Assembly (NCBI GenBank): GCA_031213475.1
Contig: JARUPZ010000037.1
Coordinates: 2,544,222-2,608,221, forward strand
Direction of reading: 5' to 3'
Source of the DNA: Nereocystis luetkeana
Lineage: Eukaryota > Sar > Phaeophyceae > Laminariales > Laminariaceae
DNA length: 64,000 bases
The notes below the pieces were generated by a model. That model was not told where the DNA came from. It saw only the letters and a program-made list of their open reading frames with translations, and made no database searches. Position numbers and translations under genes: made by a program. Shown here one piece after another: positions 1 through 14,300 of this stretch (position 1 is the first letter of the stretch; each line of letters opens with the position of its first letter).

Positions 1-3000
1 GACAACTACTCCCGCAGCGTGTCGAAGACCCGAATGGACGGGAGTAGCAGCGGTTAATGCTGGTCGCGGGCTGTTTCTCGAGTTAGTTGAAATTGAGGCG
101 TACACTCAACAGGCGTCGAAACCAACGCGGGTTCGAATACCCGACATCGCAAAACAAAAAAAAACGCCATGTATGTGAGCTTCGCGTACTTCACAATGAT
201 GTCTTCAGTGCGAATACTGTTCTGTTAGGTCCATGCAGGTATTACAGTAGTAGTTAGTTATCGTTTTTATATCCCTGCGAATGTGACGCTGGAGTGTTTT
301 TTTTTTCTGGATGCTCACGGACTCTTTACATCCAATAAACCGGCAAAAAATATACCTGGTACCTGGAATCATACCAAGTACCAGGTACCAGGTATTCATT
401 TTGCATTGAGGGTGCTCCTTTCGGAAGCCATATTTTAGCGTGTATTTCGAGAGCTCTTGGCGTTCGCCAGGTGTAACTGCCGTGTGTGTAAGATAAAATA
501 CTAAATACATGTAGAAGAGACGGGCAAAACAGTGGGTTCGGGACGCCACAGGAAGAAAATATCACTCCTTCGTAAAAGCCACCCAAACGATTAAAACAAG
601 AGCGGAAACCGTCGAAACTTCCCCTCCCCAGATATTCAGTAATTGCTGGCTTCGATTTTTAGGTGATTTTGGCCAGGTTTTGTGGTGCGTTTTAATTACC
701 ACCCATAACTTGCTTGGTTTTAGAGTAGGGGTCTCGGCATGCTTCCGTTACGCATTGTCATATTTCCTCAGTCCTGCGATCACGACCGTGGTCGCTTTGG
801 TTTTCAATTCGGTGTATTTCAAACGGCGTAAGAATAAAATTGGACAGATTGTCCTGCACGGACCGTGCGTGTTTGACGCCGTGTGTTCTGGCTCTGATCG
901 ACCAAGTGAAAGAAGGAATTGTCATGCTATTCCCCAGTGCACTGTTTTCTCATGAAGTTGGACGATCTGACGAGAAACTTGCCGACATTTCTGCCACCCT
1001 ACCTTTTAGAACGTAGGGATATCATAATGGGCACAACAATAAGCAGGGCTTTTCATGGTGAATATGGCGGTGTAGGGTCTCTGCGGGTGAGTAGTATAGT
1101 ATGATAATGAACTTGGAGCATAACGAGGGCGAGACGTCAGAGCATACCAGGGGTCATGCGATGTAAGAGCGGAATGAGCATCTTAGCTAGATTTTAGTCG
1201 ACTATACTATTAGGATGGTAACCTTCTACGGTACCTTTCGAATCATCCGGTGGGAAAATAGGGACATCGTGGCTGAACGAGCCCGTACGAAGAAAGCTCT
1301 GATAAAACCGACTCCCAGTACGCGATTATAGCAGGGTAGCCGAGACGGCGCCCCTTGCCGGCCGCTCTCTCGATTCGATCGGAATCAAGCCCCCGTCGTC
1401 TCTGTCTCTCGCGGAGACCCGTTGCGCCGCGTACGTGCGCAGGAGCCACCAAGCCTCGCAACACTCGTTTGATGACTCCATGCTACCGCGAAAAATAGCC
1501 AAAAACATAAAAATTAAATGCGGAAAAATGTAGGGTTTCGCTACCGACCTATATTAGCCCAAAAAGAAGCGCGCTCCGACTGTCGCTTGTGCGATGTTCC
1601 TGGCTCGACAGCCACGCGTAAACCAGGCGCAAGACCAGGCGCTTTGAACCGTCTTTCCCGCCCTACCGCTGCTGCAGGGACTGGACGCCAAGGGATACCA
1701 CCGTGGATGCTTGTAAACCCGGACTGTGACCCGAATGCTCGTTTTACACCAACGATAGTTATGCGCCGGGCAGAGGAGGTATTCAGCGCCGCCCGCCAGG
1801 GTTTAGTACGATGAAGCGCACGGACTGTCCGAACCAGTCCTGAGAGGGCGGGTCTATTTGTACAAGCAGGGGCCATGTTTTCGGAAACTCCCCGCTGAAA
1901 AAGTAAGGGCAAGAAGAAGTATTTCGGGCGGAGGGGGGGCTTCTTAAGTATGAGGTGGAAAGCCAGAAATGGATGCAAAAGCATGCGTCACCAGGTGGTC
2001 CTGGTACCTTCCACAGTGCTACCCAAAGAATACGGAAACAACGTTCAACGATCTGTTCCAGCCGCACATCCACCTGTCACGTGCCACACATCGGGTATCT
2101 ACATCGTCCGCGAACACATTTCATGCTTCGTGAGTCAACTACTTTGTCCGTTCCAACAGCCGAAACTCTGGAGATCTGAGGATACCGAGGATCCAACGGG
2201 CACAACTTTCAAATCGGCAGGATGCACTTCGAACTCAAAACAGCAAGGGGAGACACCGCAGAGGTACGAGTTGATCATGGTATTTTTGAGGCCTGACGGC
2301 TTGGTCTCGCTGCAACATGGTGAGTCCAGGGAGGACATTGGTGCAACAATATCCCCATGTGCGACCGCGAAAGTTCACGGCAGCAACGCCCCTTCCCGTA
2401 TTGATGACTCGCGTTGAGGTCTAAGACGATACCTCAATGTGGAGGAGTACCCGCTCGGTGTAATAGTGGGCCATTAAACGGTCACCATTACTGCTCTTGC
2501 CGGTGTAGAGGGCCGCAGTAAACTCCATAAAACCGTCGTCCCGCTGAACACATTTTCGAAAAACAAGGAGCCAGCACACTGGGCAACAGCACGAAAGTGG
2601 ACTTCACTCCCAGGGGCAACTACTTGTAATACGGAATATGTGCTGTGTGTCCTGGCTCTGAGATCTTCGCTTGGAACGATTCACGAATCAGGTTCGTGCA
2701 AAACCAACTTGTTCAGCTTCGCTTATATGTAGTCCACCCACCAACCCTGTTCACGGCTGATTGGCTGCTCTCGCCCTGTCTCCATTTCGACAGCCTCTCT
2801 TGGCTTTTGCTGCCCTCAGCCTTATCGCAAATCGGTCTCAGGCGACCCCAAACGGCTTCCGAGAGACGCATGGCCAGATGGCGTTGAAGTCTAAATGACA
2901 AGTACCCGCCGTATGTTACGTGCCAATTACCCAAATACCAACTTTCCGCCCCTATCTGTTTTGCCCTCGTTGGCTCACAGACACCAACCAACCTAACCGG

Positions 3001-4471
3001 AAATTTACGAAACGTTTGGTCTGGACCCCAACGGTCCTCACATTCACCCCAGCAGAGGTGTTTGACACTACTGCTGCTGTGTTGTTTGCGTAGACACATA
3101 CACGGCCAGCTCTTCTTGGCGACGCCATTCCTACTTTATTCAGCACTTACGCGGAGATCGAACAGCGTACATGTGATCTATCGGCAGTAGCCGGCTGTGG
3201 CTCTCTCCCTATCGCAAATTGAGGGACTGAATAGCGATCATTCGCACAGTACAATCACACTACAATCCGCAGATTGCGCCTCCACTCCACTCCAGCCCTT
3301 CTTGTATAATACCTGGTACCAGGTACCTATAATAGGTGCCTCACAATCGTGTTCATTTCACCGTGTACGTAGGCGATATCCCTCTTGTCTCGGCGCTTCT
3401 TCTGCGACAACTTGATCGCTGCAGCAGTCAGTCGCTGAGCAAACAAACCGCCTTATTTTGTCATCGCAAACCAGGACTAAGGTAAGCCTCGTCCCGTCGG
3501 CCAGCCAACAGGGCATGCTGGCCATGTCCTCCCCCCCTCATTCGGTAAACATGGTGCGGAAATCACCGGGTATCCTTCAACCAAAACAAATAAAATGTTA
3601 ATTCCACCTGAAATATGCCAACACACAGAAACAGCACCACCATTAGCAAATGCATGCACGAGACATACTATACTTACTCTATGTAGCTACTCGCAATACT
3701 GTCCCTGCTCCGTTTACGGTGACAGCGACCATGGTGTCCTACGGTACATATGTTTGTGCAGTGTACATACATACCTGCGCTGCCATGTTGGTGTACGCCA
3801 CATTTATCCGTTTGACTTGGGGTGCGAGGGCAAACGGCACTACTCGCATGTCCACTGCGCATCGTAGCAACAGGCTGCGCTCTTACAGAAGGTACTACTA
3901 CTACAACAATAATACATACAAATAACGAAGGCTACACTAGATACCACTGTTGCTGTAGTCGACACTCTGCTGTACTTGCAGCAGCGCACAGCGCCGCCGG
4001 AGAAAAACAAACGAGTGTTCCTACTCAACCATACACATACACATCTACGACAAGAAATGTATATGCCTGTGTGCATAACTCAGCATATATGCACATAGGA
4101 CACAGGACAAATGATACTTTGTTGCACCAAGGAAACCACAACAGGACACAGAAGAGAGGAAGAACACGGCGGTGATGATGCTACGAGTACAAGCATCCAC
4201 CGCGGACTGCCTTCGCAGACCAACCAACCGAGCGACAGAGCAGTGGCGACAGGCCAAATTCTGGTCGCTACAGCTCCTGCTCCTGCAGTACACGTACCGT
4301 AGTACTCATCGCGGGGCCGTCCCGGCATCTTTTTCCAACGCCGCGCTCGTACGAGAGGGAAGTGCGTCAACAAGAAAATGTCCTTAGACGTACAGTAGTA
4401 GACCGACCCTTTGCTTGGTGCCATTGTTTATTGTTATAGTAGAGGGGGGTCCGCATCGATCAGCGTCCCAC
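1..4471. other. No gene supported
   Basis: Open frames up to 155 codons occur (plus 1950-2417, minus 1541-1984, minus 2713-3099) but none has domain-like sequence, and they overlap on both strands. The missing 3' exons of beta-helix gene A might lie here. I could not show this. Confidence 0.5.
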
Positions 4472-4558
4472 CGTGTCCTCGACGCAGACGTCCTCGAACT
4501 CGAAACCGACCAGGGTGGTGCCTTCCTGGACGTAGCCCAGAGTGCACCCAGTCACCGG
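4472..4558 (-). CDS. Beta-helix gene A, most 3' recognised exon (87 bp)
   Basis: Phase-0 exon reading PVTGCTLGYVQEGTTLVGFE then FEDVCVEDT, with a CACGCAG acceptor and a CG|GTGGGA donor. The two Cys may form a disulfide. The counterpart at 32940-33026 is also 87 bp. The donor implies more exons to the left, but I could not identify any between 1 and 4.47 kb with confidence. Confidence 0.75.
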
Positions 4559-7500
4559 CTGCGTGCAGGCGCGAGGGGTGGGGGCGGCGGGGGGGGGGGG
4601 GTGTACTCGATATCATGCATGGGCGTAGTCGTATGACCATAGACCTTCCCACGCATCCCAACAATGCTGGGACGGAGCACGTCGGGTTTTCACCGACCAG
4701 GCAGACATTGCTTGCACCAAGCGCAAAGCGCCGAGGGTTGTTGGGCGAGCCGTATGAAGGTTGACCTACATCCTAGTAAGAACAGATTGTGAGGCGGACT
4801 TGCATATAAACAACAGCGTCAATGAGTTGATTTAGCCGGGGGGGGGGGGTACTCATGCTCATGCATGGCCGTGGTCGTATGATAATGGGGGGGTGTACTC
4901 GATAGGAGAGATGTACTCGATCTCATGCATGGCCGTAGTCGTATGACCATAGTCCCTCGGGGGGGGGGGGAGGGGCATCGATGGACACAATGCGGAGACC
5001 GACCAGCTTGGTGACAAAATTATCGTAGGGCACACACGTACACATGCAACGGTAGCATCACAGGGTTGACCAAGCGGTACCTACATACATTCCACACTCA
5101 CTCTGGGCGCAAACATAAGGACCGATAGGTCTTCACGTGAATGTCTGAACGGTTCTTAGATTTCCGCCCAGAGTGGTACTGTAGTCCAAAAATAGGTGGG
5201 CACCCACGTGCAAACAGTGCGCCCAGGTTTCGGTTTGGGGGGAACAGCGGGCAGTAGCAGTAGAAGTACAGATGCGAAGCATGGGCCCCATCGATTGGAA
5301 CACTTTACGAAAACAATCTGCCAATGAGTGGTATACCGTATCCCCCCATTTGTGAAAGTTGTGCTCGGTTGGCACAGTAGGTACAGATCCCCGAGGTCCT
5401 CGTTGCGCTTCGTGAACGTAACGAGAGATAGTAGGGGTACATCCAGCTTTTACGTTCATCCCGTGCCGTCGAGTTAAATAAAAAGTCGCGCCAATCACCA
5501 ATCGCCGAAACACAGGTACGAGTTCGATATACTTCTCAGTTGGAAGGCCTCACGTCTACAAATAACAGTTCGAACGGCACAACGAGCAGATCCTGGGATT
5601 GAATTTACTGAAACGCGGCAGGCGGGCAGGCTTTCCTGCCAGTGTGAAATGATCCTATACATTGCTGCTGTACCTCGTTGTTGTACTGGCTGTCGACGAT
5701 GAAGTTGTCCGCAATCCTGACCACCTCTGGCTTCCTAAACGTCATCACACCAGGGCCGATCTCCTCGTCGGGACTGGAGAAATGCCCAAGAAACGCCCAA
5801 GAAACACCCACAACGAAAGGATTTAGCGCAAGACCGGAGATACACGGATAAAATATATCATGATCTATCTATCTATATATCTATGTACAGTAGATCATCT
5901 GTAGTTCCTCACCTGCCGTTGTCAGAGGTTGCGCCGGGTCTGTGCAGTTTCAGATCCAGCCCAGGAAAACATGCAGTTTAGACGGCTCCTACCCGGCAAC
6001 ACGAGCTCGATCATACAGGTCAAACAGATCAGGAATATATCTGCCCTGAAAGATCTAGATCATCTATCAAGTGGGAATCGATGATCCATCTGACCGAGGT
6101 GTGCAAAGGTTATCGCAGAAGAACTCCCAAAGGACTGGAGTTGTAACATAGCGGGCGCTCGGAAACCTAAACACTGTAAAAGCGATCGTGATATCACTGC
6201 CCTTGGAACAAAAAACGTCAAAACCACCGTATGCCCTCACGGCGCCAACTGCAGCAGCAGGGAACGCACGCAAACGTCATCCTAAGAGCCGTACCAGTAC
6301 CCCCCCCCCCCCCCCCCCCCAAGTCACATGCACTGCTGTACCGTGCCGTGTTGTGTACCTGGTATACGATACGATGCGTATTTATCACGCCACCGCTGTT
6401 TCGCGAAATACTGTCTGAAGGAGCGGTAAGAGTTCTAGCAGTTGTCAGCGTTCGTGGCTCGCATGCCGCAGTGGAATCATACAGCCCTTTCGATCGGAAG
6501 AGACCAACTTCCACCCCTCCCCCCCCCCCAACCGCGCCATCGCCCTTCCTGAGCTAGTTATGGTACCGTGCAAGCAAATACCTTGGTATGACGAACGTAG
6601 GAAGACACCGCAAAAGCCTGTACCAGTATATACCATGACAAATCGTAGATAAGCTACCGCGGGGGCATACATACCCCGCTACAATGCATGTGATCAGTTT
6701 TATCGTGGTATAAAAATCTACCGTTGTCTCTACCGCTCTCACGTGCCGTACGGACCACCGAAGGTGAGGGCGAAGGCGCCGCCGCTGAAGTCAGCCCCGT
6801 TGGAGTCGAACTTGACCGCCCTCCTGAACCTGCGAACGGTGTGAACAAACAGAGCATGCCAGGTACGCCCAGGATTACGAAGGAGCTCGATTTTCCCTTG
6901 TTTGAGACTTGCGGCAGGGATAGCACCAAAATGACACCACTCGGTCCCAGCACATAGATACCGTCTGTTGTATCACTATTTAGTGCAAACGCCCTCTTTA
7001 CATTTCACGACAACAGAGTCCTACTACTATTAATAGGCGTTTTCTGAGGTCCTTCGCTTGGGGGGGGCGGGGGGGGGAAGAACCGATCTTTTTGTCTCCC
7101 CGAATTCTGAAAAACGCGTTTTTTTATTTCGGGACAAGACGTACCTGGCGGTCCTATTACTACTGTAGACGTTTCCTGAGTTTTTTTTGCTTGAGGGGGC
7201 TCCAAGAACCGATTTTTGTGTCTCCCCGAACTCGGAAAAAAAATAATCAAACCTTTCTTTCTGCGTGATCGCCACCGCTCCAACAACCCACCCACCCATC
7301 CACCCACCCCACCCCCGCCCACCATCTAGTTACCTCATACCTGGTATCATACCTGGTATTTCTAGGTAGAAGCGATGGTGGTGAGGTCGTATCGGATCAT
7401 TGGTTCTATTCTGTTCAGATAATAAGTAAGGTGACAACCCGATACCAGGTCTACCTGGTGGGCGATAATCCCGGGGGTCGGATAGGTATCTAACGGAAAT

Positions 7501-10500
7501 GCTGCTGTAGAAAAACGAGTACAGTGCGCGACAGCGTGCAAACAAACTAGATTTTGGCTAAGGCGTGTGGCTTCGACTGTGAGGTCAATCAACATTGGGC
7601 ACACGCTGTTTATTATAGTAGAGGGTTTACAGCGGCGCTCCTCTCGCTGAGAGCAAAAAAAAAGCTTCCTTGAAAGCTCTATTTAAAAAAGAACAAAAAA
7701 CGAAAACAAAACCTCAAGCCTGCAGTTTTGAACACCCCCAATTCTTAACACGCGTGCTGATGTCGCGCAGTTTGCATCGGATCCAACCATGTTAGGCAGC
7801 TTGAGAGTTGCGACGGTCGAGGGACCCCGTCTGTGACAAGGTGCCTGGGCTTATATTATACTACAATCAAGCGAAATCCCTACCGAGGCATTGGGCACTA
7901 TAGGAACTGCCTGGGCATGGTGGTGTGGGAAGACAAGCGGAGTTCGCGTGTTGCTGTAGTATTGGGGGTACCGTTCTTGGTGTTTGTCAATATAAGCACC
8001 TATTGGTATTAATGTTAATGTGTATAACGTCCTTGCCTTTCCGTCCAGAGAGGTGCACTTTTTGCCGAGTAAGCAGAGGGTTCGTACGTCGGACAGATCA
8101 TGATCTATCTAGCTGATCTATGTGTCTACGGATAGTCCATCTACTGTAGATCTTGAGCTGCCGTTGTGATTGATATGTTGTGCAGGATCTATGCAGTACA
8201 TATCCAACCCGGGAAGCATGTGCTACTGCTTTAGATCATGCAGATGGTACGACTCCTGCCCGGTAGCACTGGCACAGACCAGGATATTTATTTTCCCTGA
8301 AAAGTCTGGATCATGAGGTGGAAATCGGTCATTTGTTCGAGGTGTGAAAGGGATCAACAACCCTTTAGGACTGCAGTCCCGTTTTGGGGACAAAACACTC
8401 ACACTCTACGTACTTTGCCCCCAAAACGGGACTGCGTTCTTAAAAGGGTTAAGCGATCGCACTACATCGCCAACCCACCCCCTCCGGCAAAACACGCGCC
8501 GTTCTCGACTGTCCTTCGTGAGATCTAACCCCTGGAGGTGGCCGGCTCACAGCCCTGCCTGCACATCTGCAGCATATCACACGTCACCCGAGTAACACCA
8601 ACCGCCGCCAAAATGTTCCTCGATCTTACAGAAGTCACCTAAACACCAACCGCCGTCAAAACATTCCTCGATCTTAAAAAAAGTCAATTCAGTTGTCTTG
8701 TACTTGATAGCACAGCCGAAAAAGTGCGATATCGGTATTTATGTTCGAATTTCACCAGCAATGTTAGATACCGTCAAGTCAGTCTTCCTACCCGCGTGTA
8801 CCAGCCAGTTACCGGTGGTTGCCTGTCTTGGGAAGTTCGGCCCTGGGTTGTATATCCGGGGAGTTGCTTTCTATACTATTAATACAGTAGGACTGGTCGT
8901 GGTTTCTTACGGGTGACCCGGATTTTGTTTTCAAGAAAACCTCAGCTACAGCTACAGCAGTAGTTGACTGTACGTCGACGGCTGACGTTTCGACGCCTCC
9001 TTCATAATAAGAGACCGACGCATCTACTCTATACACTCTACTCTGCGAGTATTGCTACTGTAAGCCTTTTCCTCACGTGACGTCACCGCCGGTCACAGCA
9101 ATGCCCCCGCCGTACTCAGCCTCGTTTCTGTTGAACTGGACGGCACCCTTGAAGCTGGACGTCGGTTGACACAGGCACAAGCAATCAGGGGGGAGCCGGG
9201 GGAGGGAGGGAGGGAGGGAGGGAGGGAGGGAGGCGAGGGAGTGTCCATCGTCTGGTCAGCGGTGGCGACACCCTCACGTAGACGAGGGCACCCTACGCTC
9301 AGAAATACCGCTCTATCGCGAAGAGAATGACCGTTTTCATATGAATACTCAATCCACCTGCTCCTTCAAATTCGGGGCAGAGCGGCATTGCTTTAGCCAC
9401 GAAATCCGGCTTCGACCTGGAAGCTAAAACGCCCTGCCTTGAGCACAGTCTGGAGCCGCCACGAAATAAAAACAGGAAACAGCAGTGCCATACTCGGGCA
9501 ATGATTGCTCGCCGACTGAGGCGTAACCGTAGTGTCTTGGCACAAAGGATGTAGCTCAAGTCGACGCCCCGGGAAAACAAAAAAGGAACCGGACAAATGG
9601 TGGACCTTGTAGGAATCAGGCGAACCAAACACAAAACTGCGTTTCGATGCCTCTGGCAGCCAGCAAACCAACTTTTTCGAACAACGTCGCCTGCCTGCGC
9701 ACAACAGAAAGCAGCGAGAGAGAGGGCAAGCACATTCATACCGTCACCAACGATGAGCACAACAAGACAACACGTGCGAACGGTTGTTCCTACTCATTTT
9801 TGCCCCAGCAAGGGTGGCGTCATGAAAAAACGTGGGCCCAAAAAAAAGAAGGATTTCACTGTCCCCAAAATGCCACAAAAAACTATCAGCCACAGCAGCG
9901 TGTATACAGTCAGTTTCATTTTCGATTTCTTTTTTTAATCCTCCGGGGGTGATGGGTTATAAGGCGCGGGCGGCTTGGCCCTTTAAGGGGAAATTGATGT
10001 CCCGGTTTGGGGACAAACCAGTCAAATTCTAAGTAGTTTGCCCCCAAAACGGGACTGTGGTCCTAAAAAGAAGGTTTAACCCTTTAGTACGGGTTATCCA
10101 TTATTTTTAGGACTGCAGTCTCGTTCTGGGGACAAACTACTCATAATTTGACTGGTTTGTCTCCAGAACGGGACTGCAGTACTAAATGGGCTAAGCTTAC
10201 CACACTTCCACGTACTACTCTGTCCCTAAATATAAGGAGTAGTTTGATTCAATATTAACGTATAAAAGATCCTTATAAATAGAAGGAGGGATTTTAATCA
10301 ATACCAGGTAGTTCCATACAAGAGGCCCTTATAAATATAAGGAGTGCTTTGATTCAATATTAACATACAAAAGACCCTCATAAATATAAGGAGGGTTCTG
10401 ATTCAATATTAAAATACGAAAGGCCCTCATGAAAAAAAGCAGTGTTTATATTCAATGTTAACATACAAAAGGTCCACATAAATAGAAGCAGTGCTTAGAC

Positions 10501-11319
10501 TCAACATTGACATACGAAGAGTCCTTATAATTTCAAGGAGTGTTTTGATTCAATATTAACACACAAAAGACCCTCATACATAATTAGGGACATACCTGGT
10601 AGTAGTATATAATATGTGCAATGTAATGCGGTACCAATTCAACTCATTGCTGCCGTGGGAAACAGCGGCGCGAGCTGCCGCTACATACCCCGGGGCGCGT
10701 GAGTATGTCAAGACCCGACCTGGTCAACATATACGTACCACTCTGGGTGTCTGCCAATATAAGAAACGCTTAATCTTCATAACAACGTCTAAACGCTCCC
10801 TATATTTCCCACCAGAGTAGTAGCACGTTCGGACAGATCGTGATCTATCTGTAGATCTAGTAGTTTTTTTTTTTTTCCAACCGGTCGTTGTGAGAGGTAT
10901 TAATAGTGCGGGGGATACTGCTGTCCACGAAGTGCAATAGTAGCGCATATCCCAACCCAGGAGACACGTCCTATTCACAACAGATCGAGACATTTATTTA
11001 CGGGGGTCCCGCACCCGACAACAGTTATGAGCTACAGCTACAGCGCTAGATCATACATTCAACATCGCGAACCGGTCTGCCTTCAATAAATCTGGACCGT
11101 GAGGTGGGAGTCGATGGTTTGATTGGGCTGGGGAATGTCGTGATCGTCTTTGCCGGAAAAAGTAAGACCCACGCGCATGCCAGCGATGTGCACTCACAGG
11201 AGGTTTCCGTTGATGTTCCGAGCGGCTCCGCCCCAGTCCATGAAGTTGACGTTGTCGTTGAAGTAGGCTTTTCCGTAGAAGCTGCGTGGTCCAGCGCGTT
11301 GTCGACCGAGCGGAGGGGC

Positions 11320-11351
<32 letters not shown>

Positions 11352-14300
11352 TATATATATATACGTATACATATATATATAGCGGCATCACGAGATAGCG
11401 CAAGTGAGAACGAGAGCTTATTACGGGGGACAGTAGTAAACAGGACCAAATATTGTTAGTAAAAATATGTAAATATATAGGTTTTTGTGTGCACCGTACG
11501 TCCTATTTACTATAAGTTCCCCCGTTGTAGCACACTGACGAGAGAGAGAGAGCTTGCAACAAACCCGCCCGTCATAGGTTTTCAAGCGTCGCTCTACGAG
11601 CACCTCACAAAAACGTACACACGCCTTCGGGCCGACAGCGGGGATGGGGGACGCGCGTGGCGCAAGGGCGGTTCGCCTATAGTCGGAAATATAATACGTG
11701 CCTAGACGAAGAAAAATGAAACAGCCTAAAAAGACCGCAAGGCTGGAGGTTTCGACTCACGTCATTTTGCCACCGTTGAAGATGGCCGCCCCCTCAGAGC
11801 AGCGATGGTTAGAGAAGACGGCGTCATCACGGAAGCTGTTGGCGAACAGACACGACGTGGGGGGGGGGGGGGGGTACTCATTTGTTTGCTTGCCTTAGTC
11901 ATTTGACCATTGACCACGCATCCCTTTCGAGACGAAGCACCGTTCCTACTCCTATTGGAGACACTTCCTACAATTGGGCGCTCATTACGTTGTTTCCATA
12001 TATTACATAGAAACTTTTTGCTAATCTTATCCCCTTCCTGTTTGGCCTCCTGTGGCCGCCATCTGTCTCCTAGGATAGCGATCTTTTCTCGCTGCTATCT
12101 AGTATGTCAAACTCCTCCATGTCACATTCGTCTATTTCCCTCATCCCCTCTTCTAACGGAGGTATTCATGTCATGCATGGCCGTAGTCGTATGGACCATG
12201 GACCCTCGCATCCCTACAAGGCCGGGACAGAGCACGTGGGGTTTTCACCGATTAGGCAGACATCGCTAAAACCAAGCGCGCCAAGCACGAAGCGCCGTGA
12301 ATGATTCGGCGACTCGCATGAAGAGGGAGCTGCATCCTACTAAGAACCGCGTGTGAGGCGGAATCTCGGGGGGGGGGCGGGGGGGGGGGGGGGGGGGGGG
12401 TTCAAGCGGAGAGTAGCCGCGACTTACGCACGTAAGCGCGATGATACATACACAAACCGATCTCGACGAGTGTAACGACTTATGAGCTTCGTCGGTTTCT
12501 CGTCGTCCTCGGAATGGTGGTTGGTGTCGAAGTCTGTTCGTTGATCGTCAAGCCTCAGCCAATCAACGTGCGTGCATGCGCAGCGCAATAGGCGGTACGG
12601 CTTTCGCATGTCTGTCTATCCATCCATCTCTCAATATATCTCTCAATATATCTATTCATCTATCTATCTATCTATCTATATATCTATCTATCTATCTATC
12701 TATCTATCTACATATAGGACGCGCAGTCGAAGACCGCGCCGGGGTTCGCTTACATAGCAGTGCCATCTCTGTTGGACACTCCACAGCCCGAGGCGCCATC
12801 GAAGCCGCCTGCGCAGCCACCGAAGGCGCGTTCCAAGGGTTTAGGCACGTGCATGCCGGTAAAAATAGGGACAAGATAAAAAAAAAACGTGAGTAGCTCT
12901 TGTGGAATCGAGCCACCGCCACCCTTAGCACGGGAGCGGACAGACAACGTGCCCTCGTCTAAGGTCAGGACTAGGCAGGGAGGGAGCAAGAAGAAAGAAG
13001 GGCTGAGATGAGGAAACAAAATGGGACCGGAAAACAAAGAAACAAAAAAAGAGGAGAGCGTAACTTGTTGTGGGTTCTATATAGGGTCATACCTAGTGCG
13101 TACCTAAACAAATACCCGCACATGTGTAGCGTGCTGCCCTCTGCACTCACGTGGGGCTGAAACGAGGGCAACACTTGACTCGTGGCGCCGTTGCCGTACA
13201 CATACCTGGTATACAGTTATTCTGCAGGTGCTCCATTTTTGGACAGCTGTTCTGCATACGACGCGCGGGCAGGAGGAGCTCACCACTCCGTCAGGAACAC
13301 GCCCCCCCCCTCCCCCCCCCCCCAGCAACACAGCGACACAGCTCGCGTTGCATTGCTGGGGGTGGCGAGGACCCGGAACAACGCTCTTGGACGCAACAAC
13401 CCCCCCCCCCCCCTCGCGAGACATGCGAATACTGGTAGACGCGTTTATGCCTCAGCGACGTATCTGCACATGGTGTTTTTTTCCCCCACAGCATGTAGTA
13501 CGTAGTAGTACTTGCTGGAAGTACGAGTGCGCCGGTGCGCCCTTTTAAATGCGCGCTCACGCGAAGATGGCGTTCATTGGTTTCTTAACGATGCACTGTC
13601 TGCACACCTCGGGCAGGTCATGATCTATCTACCTATCTATCTATCTATGTATCTATGTATCTATCCATCTGCAGTAAATCATCTACAGTAGTTCATCACT
13701 TGCCGTTGTAACAGGTTGTGAAGGATTTGTACAGAACAAATCCATTGAAACAATACCCACGAGACCATGCTTGATACCAGGTATATATATGTACGGCTCC
13801 CACGCGGCAACGAGCTAGATCATACAGATCATACAGATCATACAGATCATACAGATCATACAGATCATACAGGTCAGGGGACTACCTTCCCAGAAAGATC
13901 TACCAGGTACAGATCATTCAGTGGGAATTGATGACCTATCTGTCCGTCCGAGGTACGCACTGTTACCGCCTACCTGCGTTGTTGTCGAAGGTCGCCGTCT
14001 TCGAAAATCTGCCGTCCGTGGTGCGAGAGATTGGACAGGGAGTACACATATAGATATCGGGTAGGGCTTCTCGTCAGGCACAGCTTAAACGTGCTGTTCA
14101 GTCGCAAAACAGGCGAGGCTGAGGAAGCGCGCGCTCTTTTTTCCAAAGCAAGTCATTCACGCGTGTGGGCCTGTCCGCGCTCGGGGGGAAACACGGGGGG
14201 GGGGAAAAAACCGATCGCTTAACACGTGAACACGAGTGGACACACTTAACACTACCACCACCGTTGCTAGAGGCGAAAACAAAAAGCCAGTCATCCTATC

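Noticed and set aside
1541..2417. Overlapping 147- and 155-codon frames on opposite strands
   Set aside because: No domain, no splice context and mutual overlap. Neither is preferred.
2990..3070. Possible 3' exon of beta-helix gene A (SNTSAGVNVRTVGVQTKR) on the minus strand
   Set aside because: Splice-like borders exist, but there is no counterpart near copy B and no beta-helix motif.
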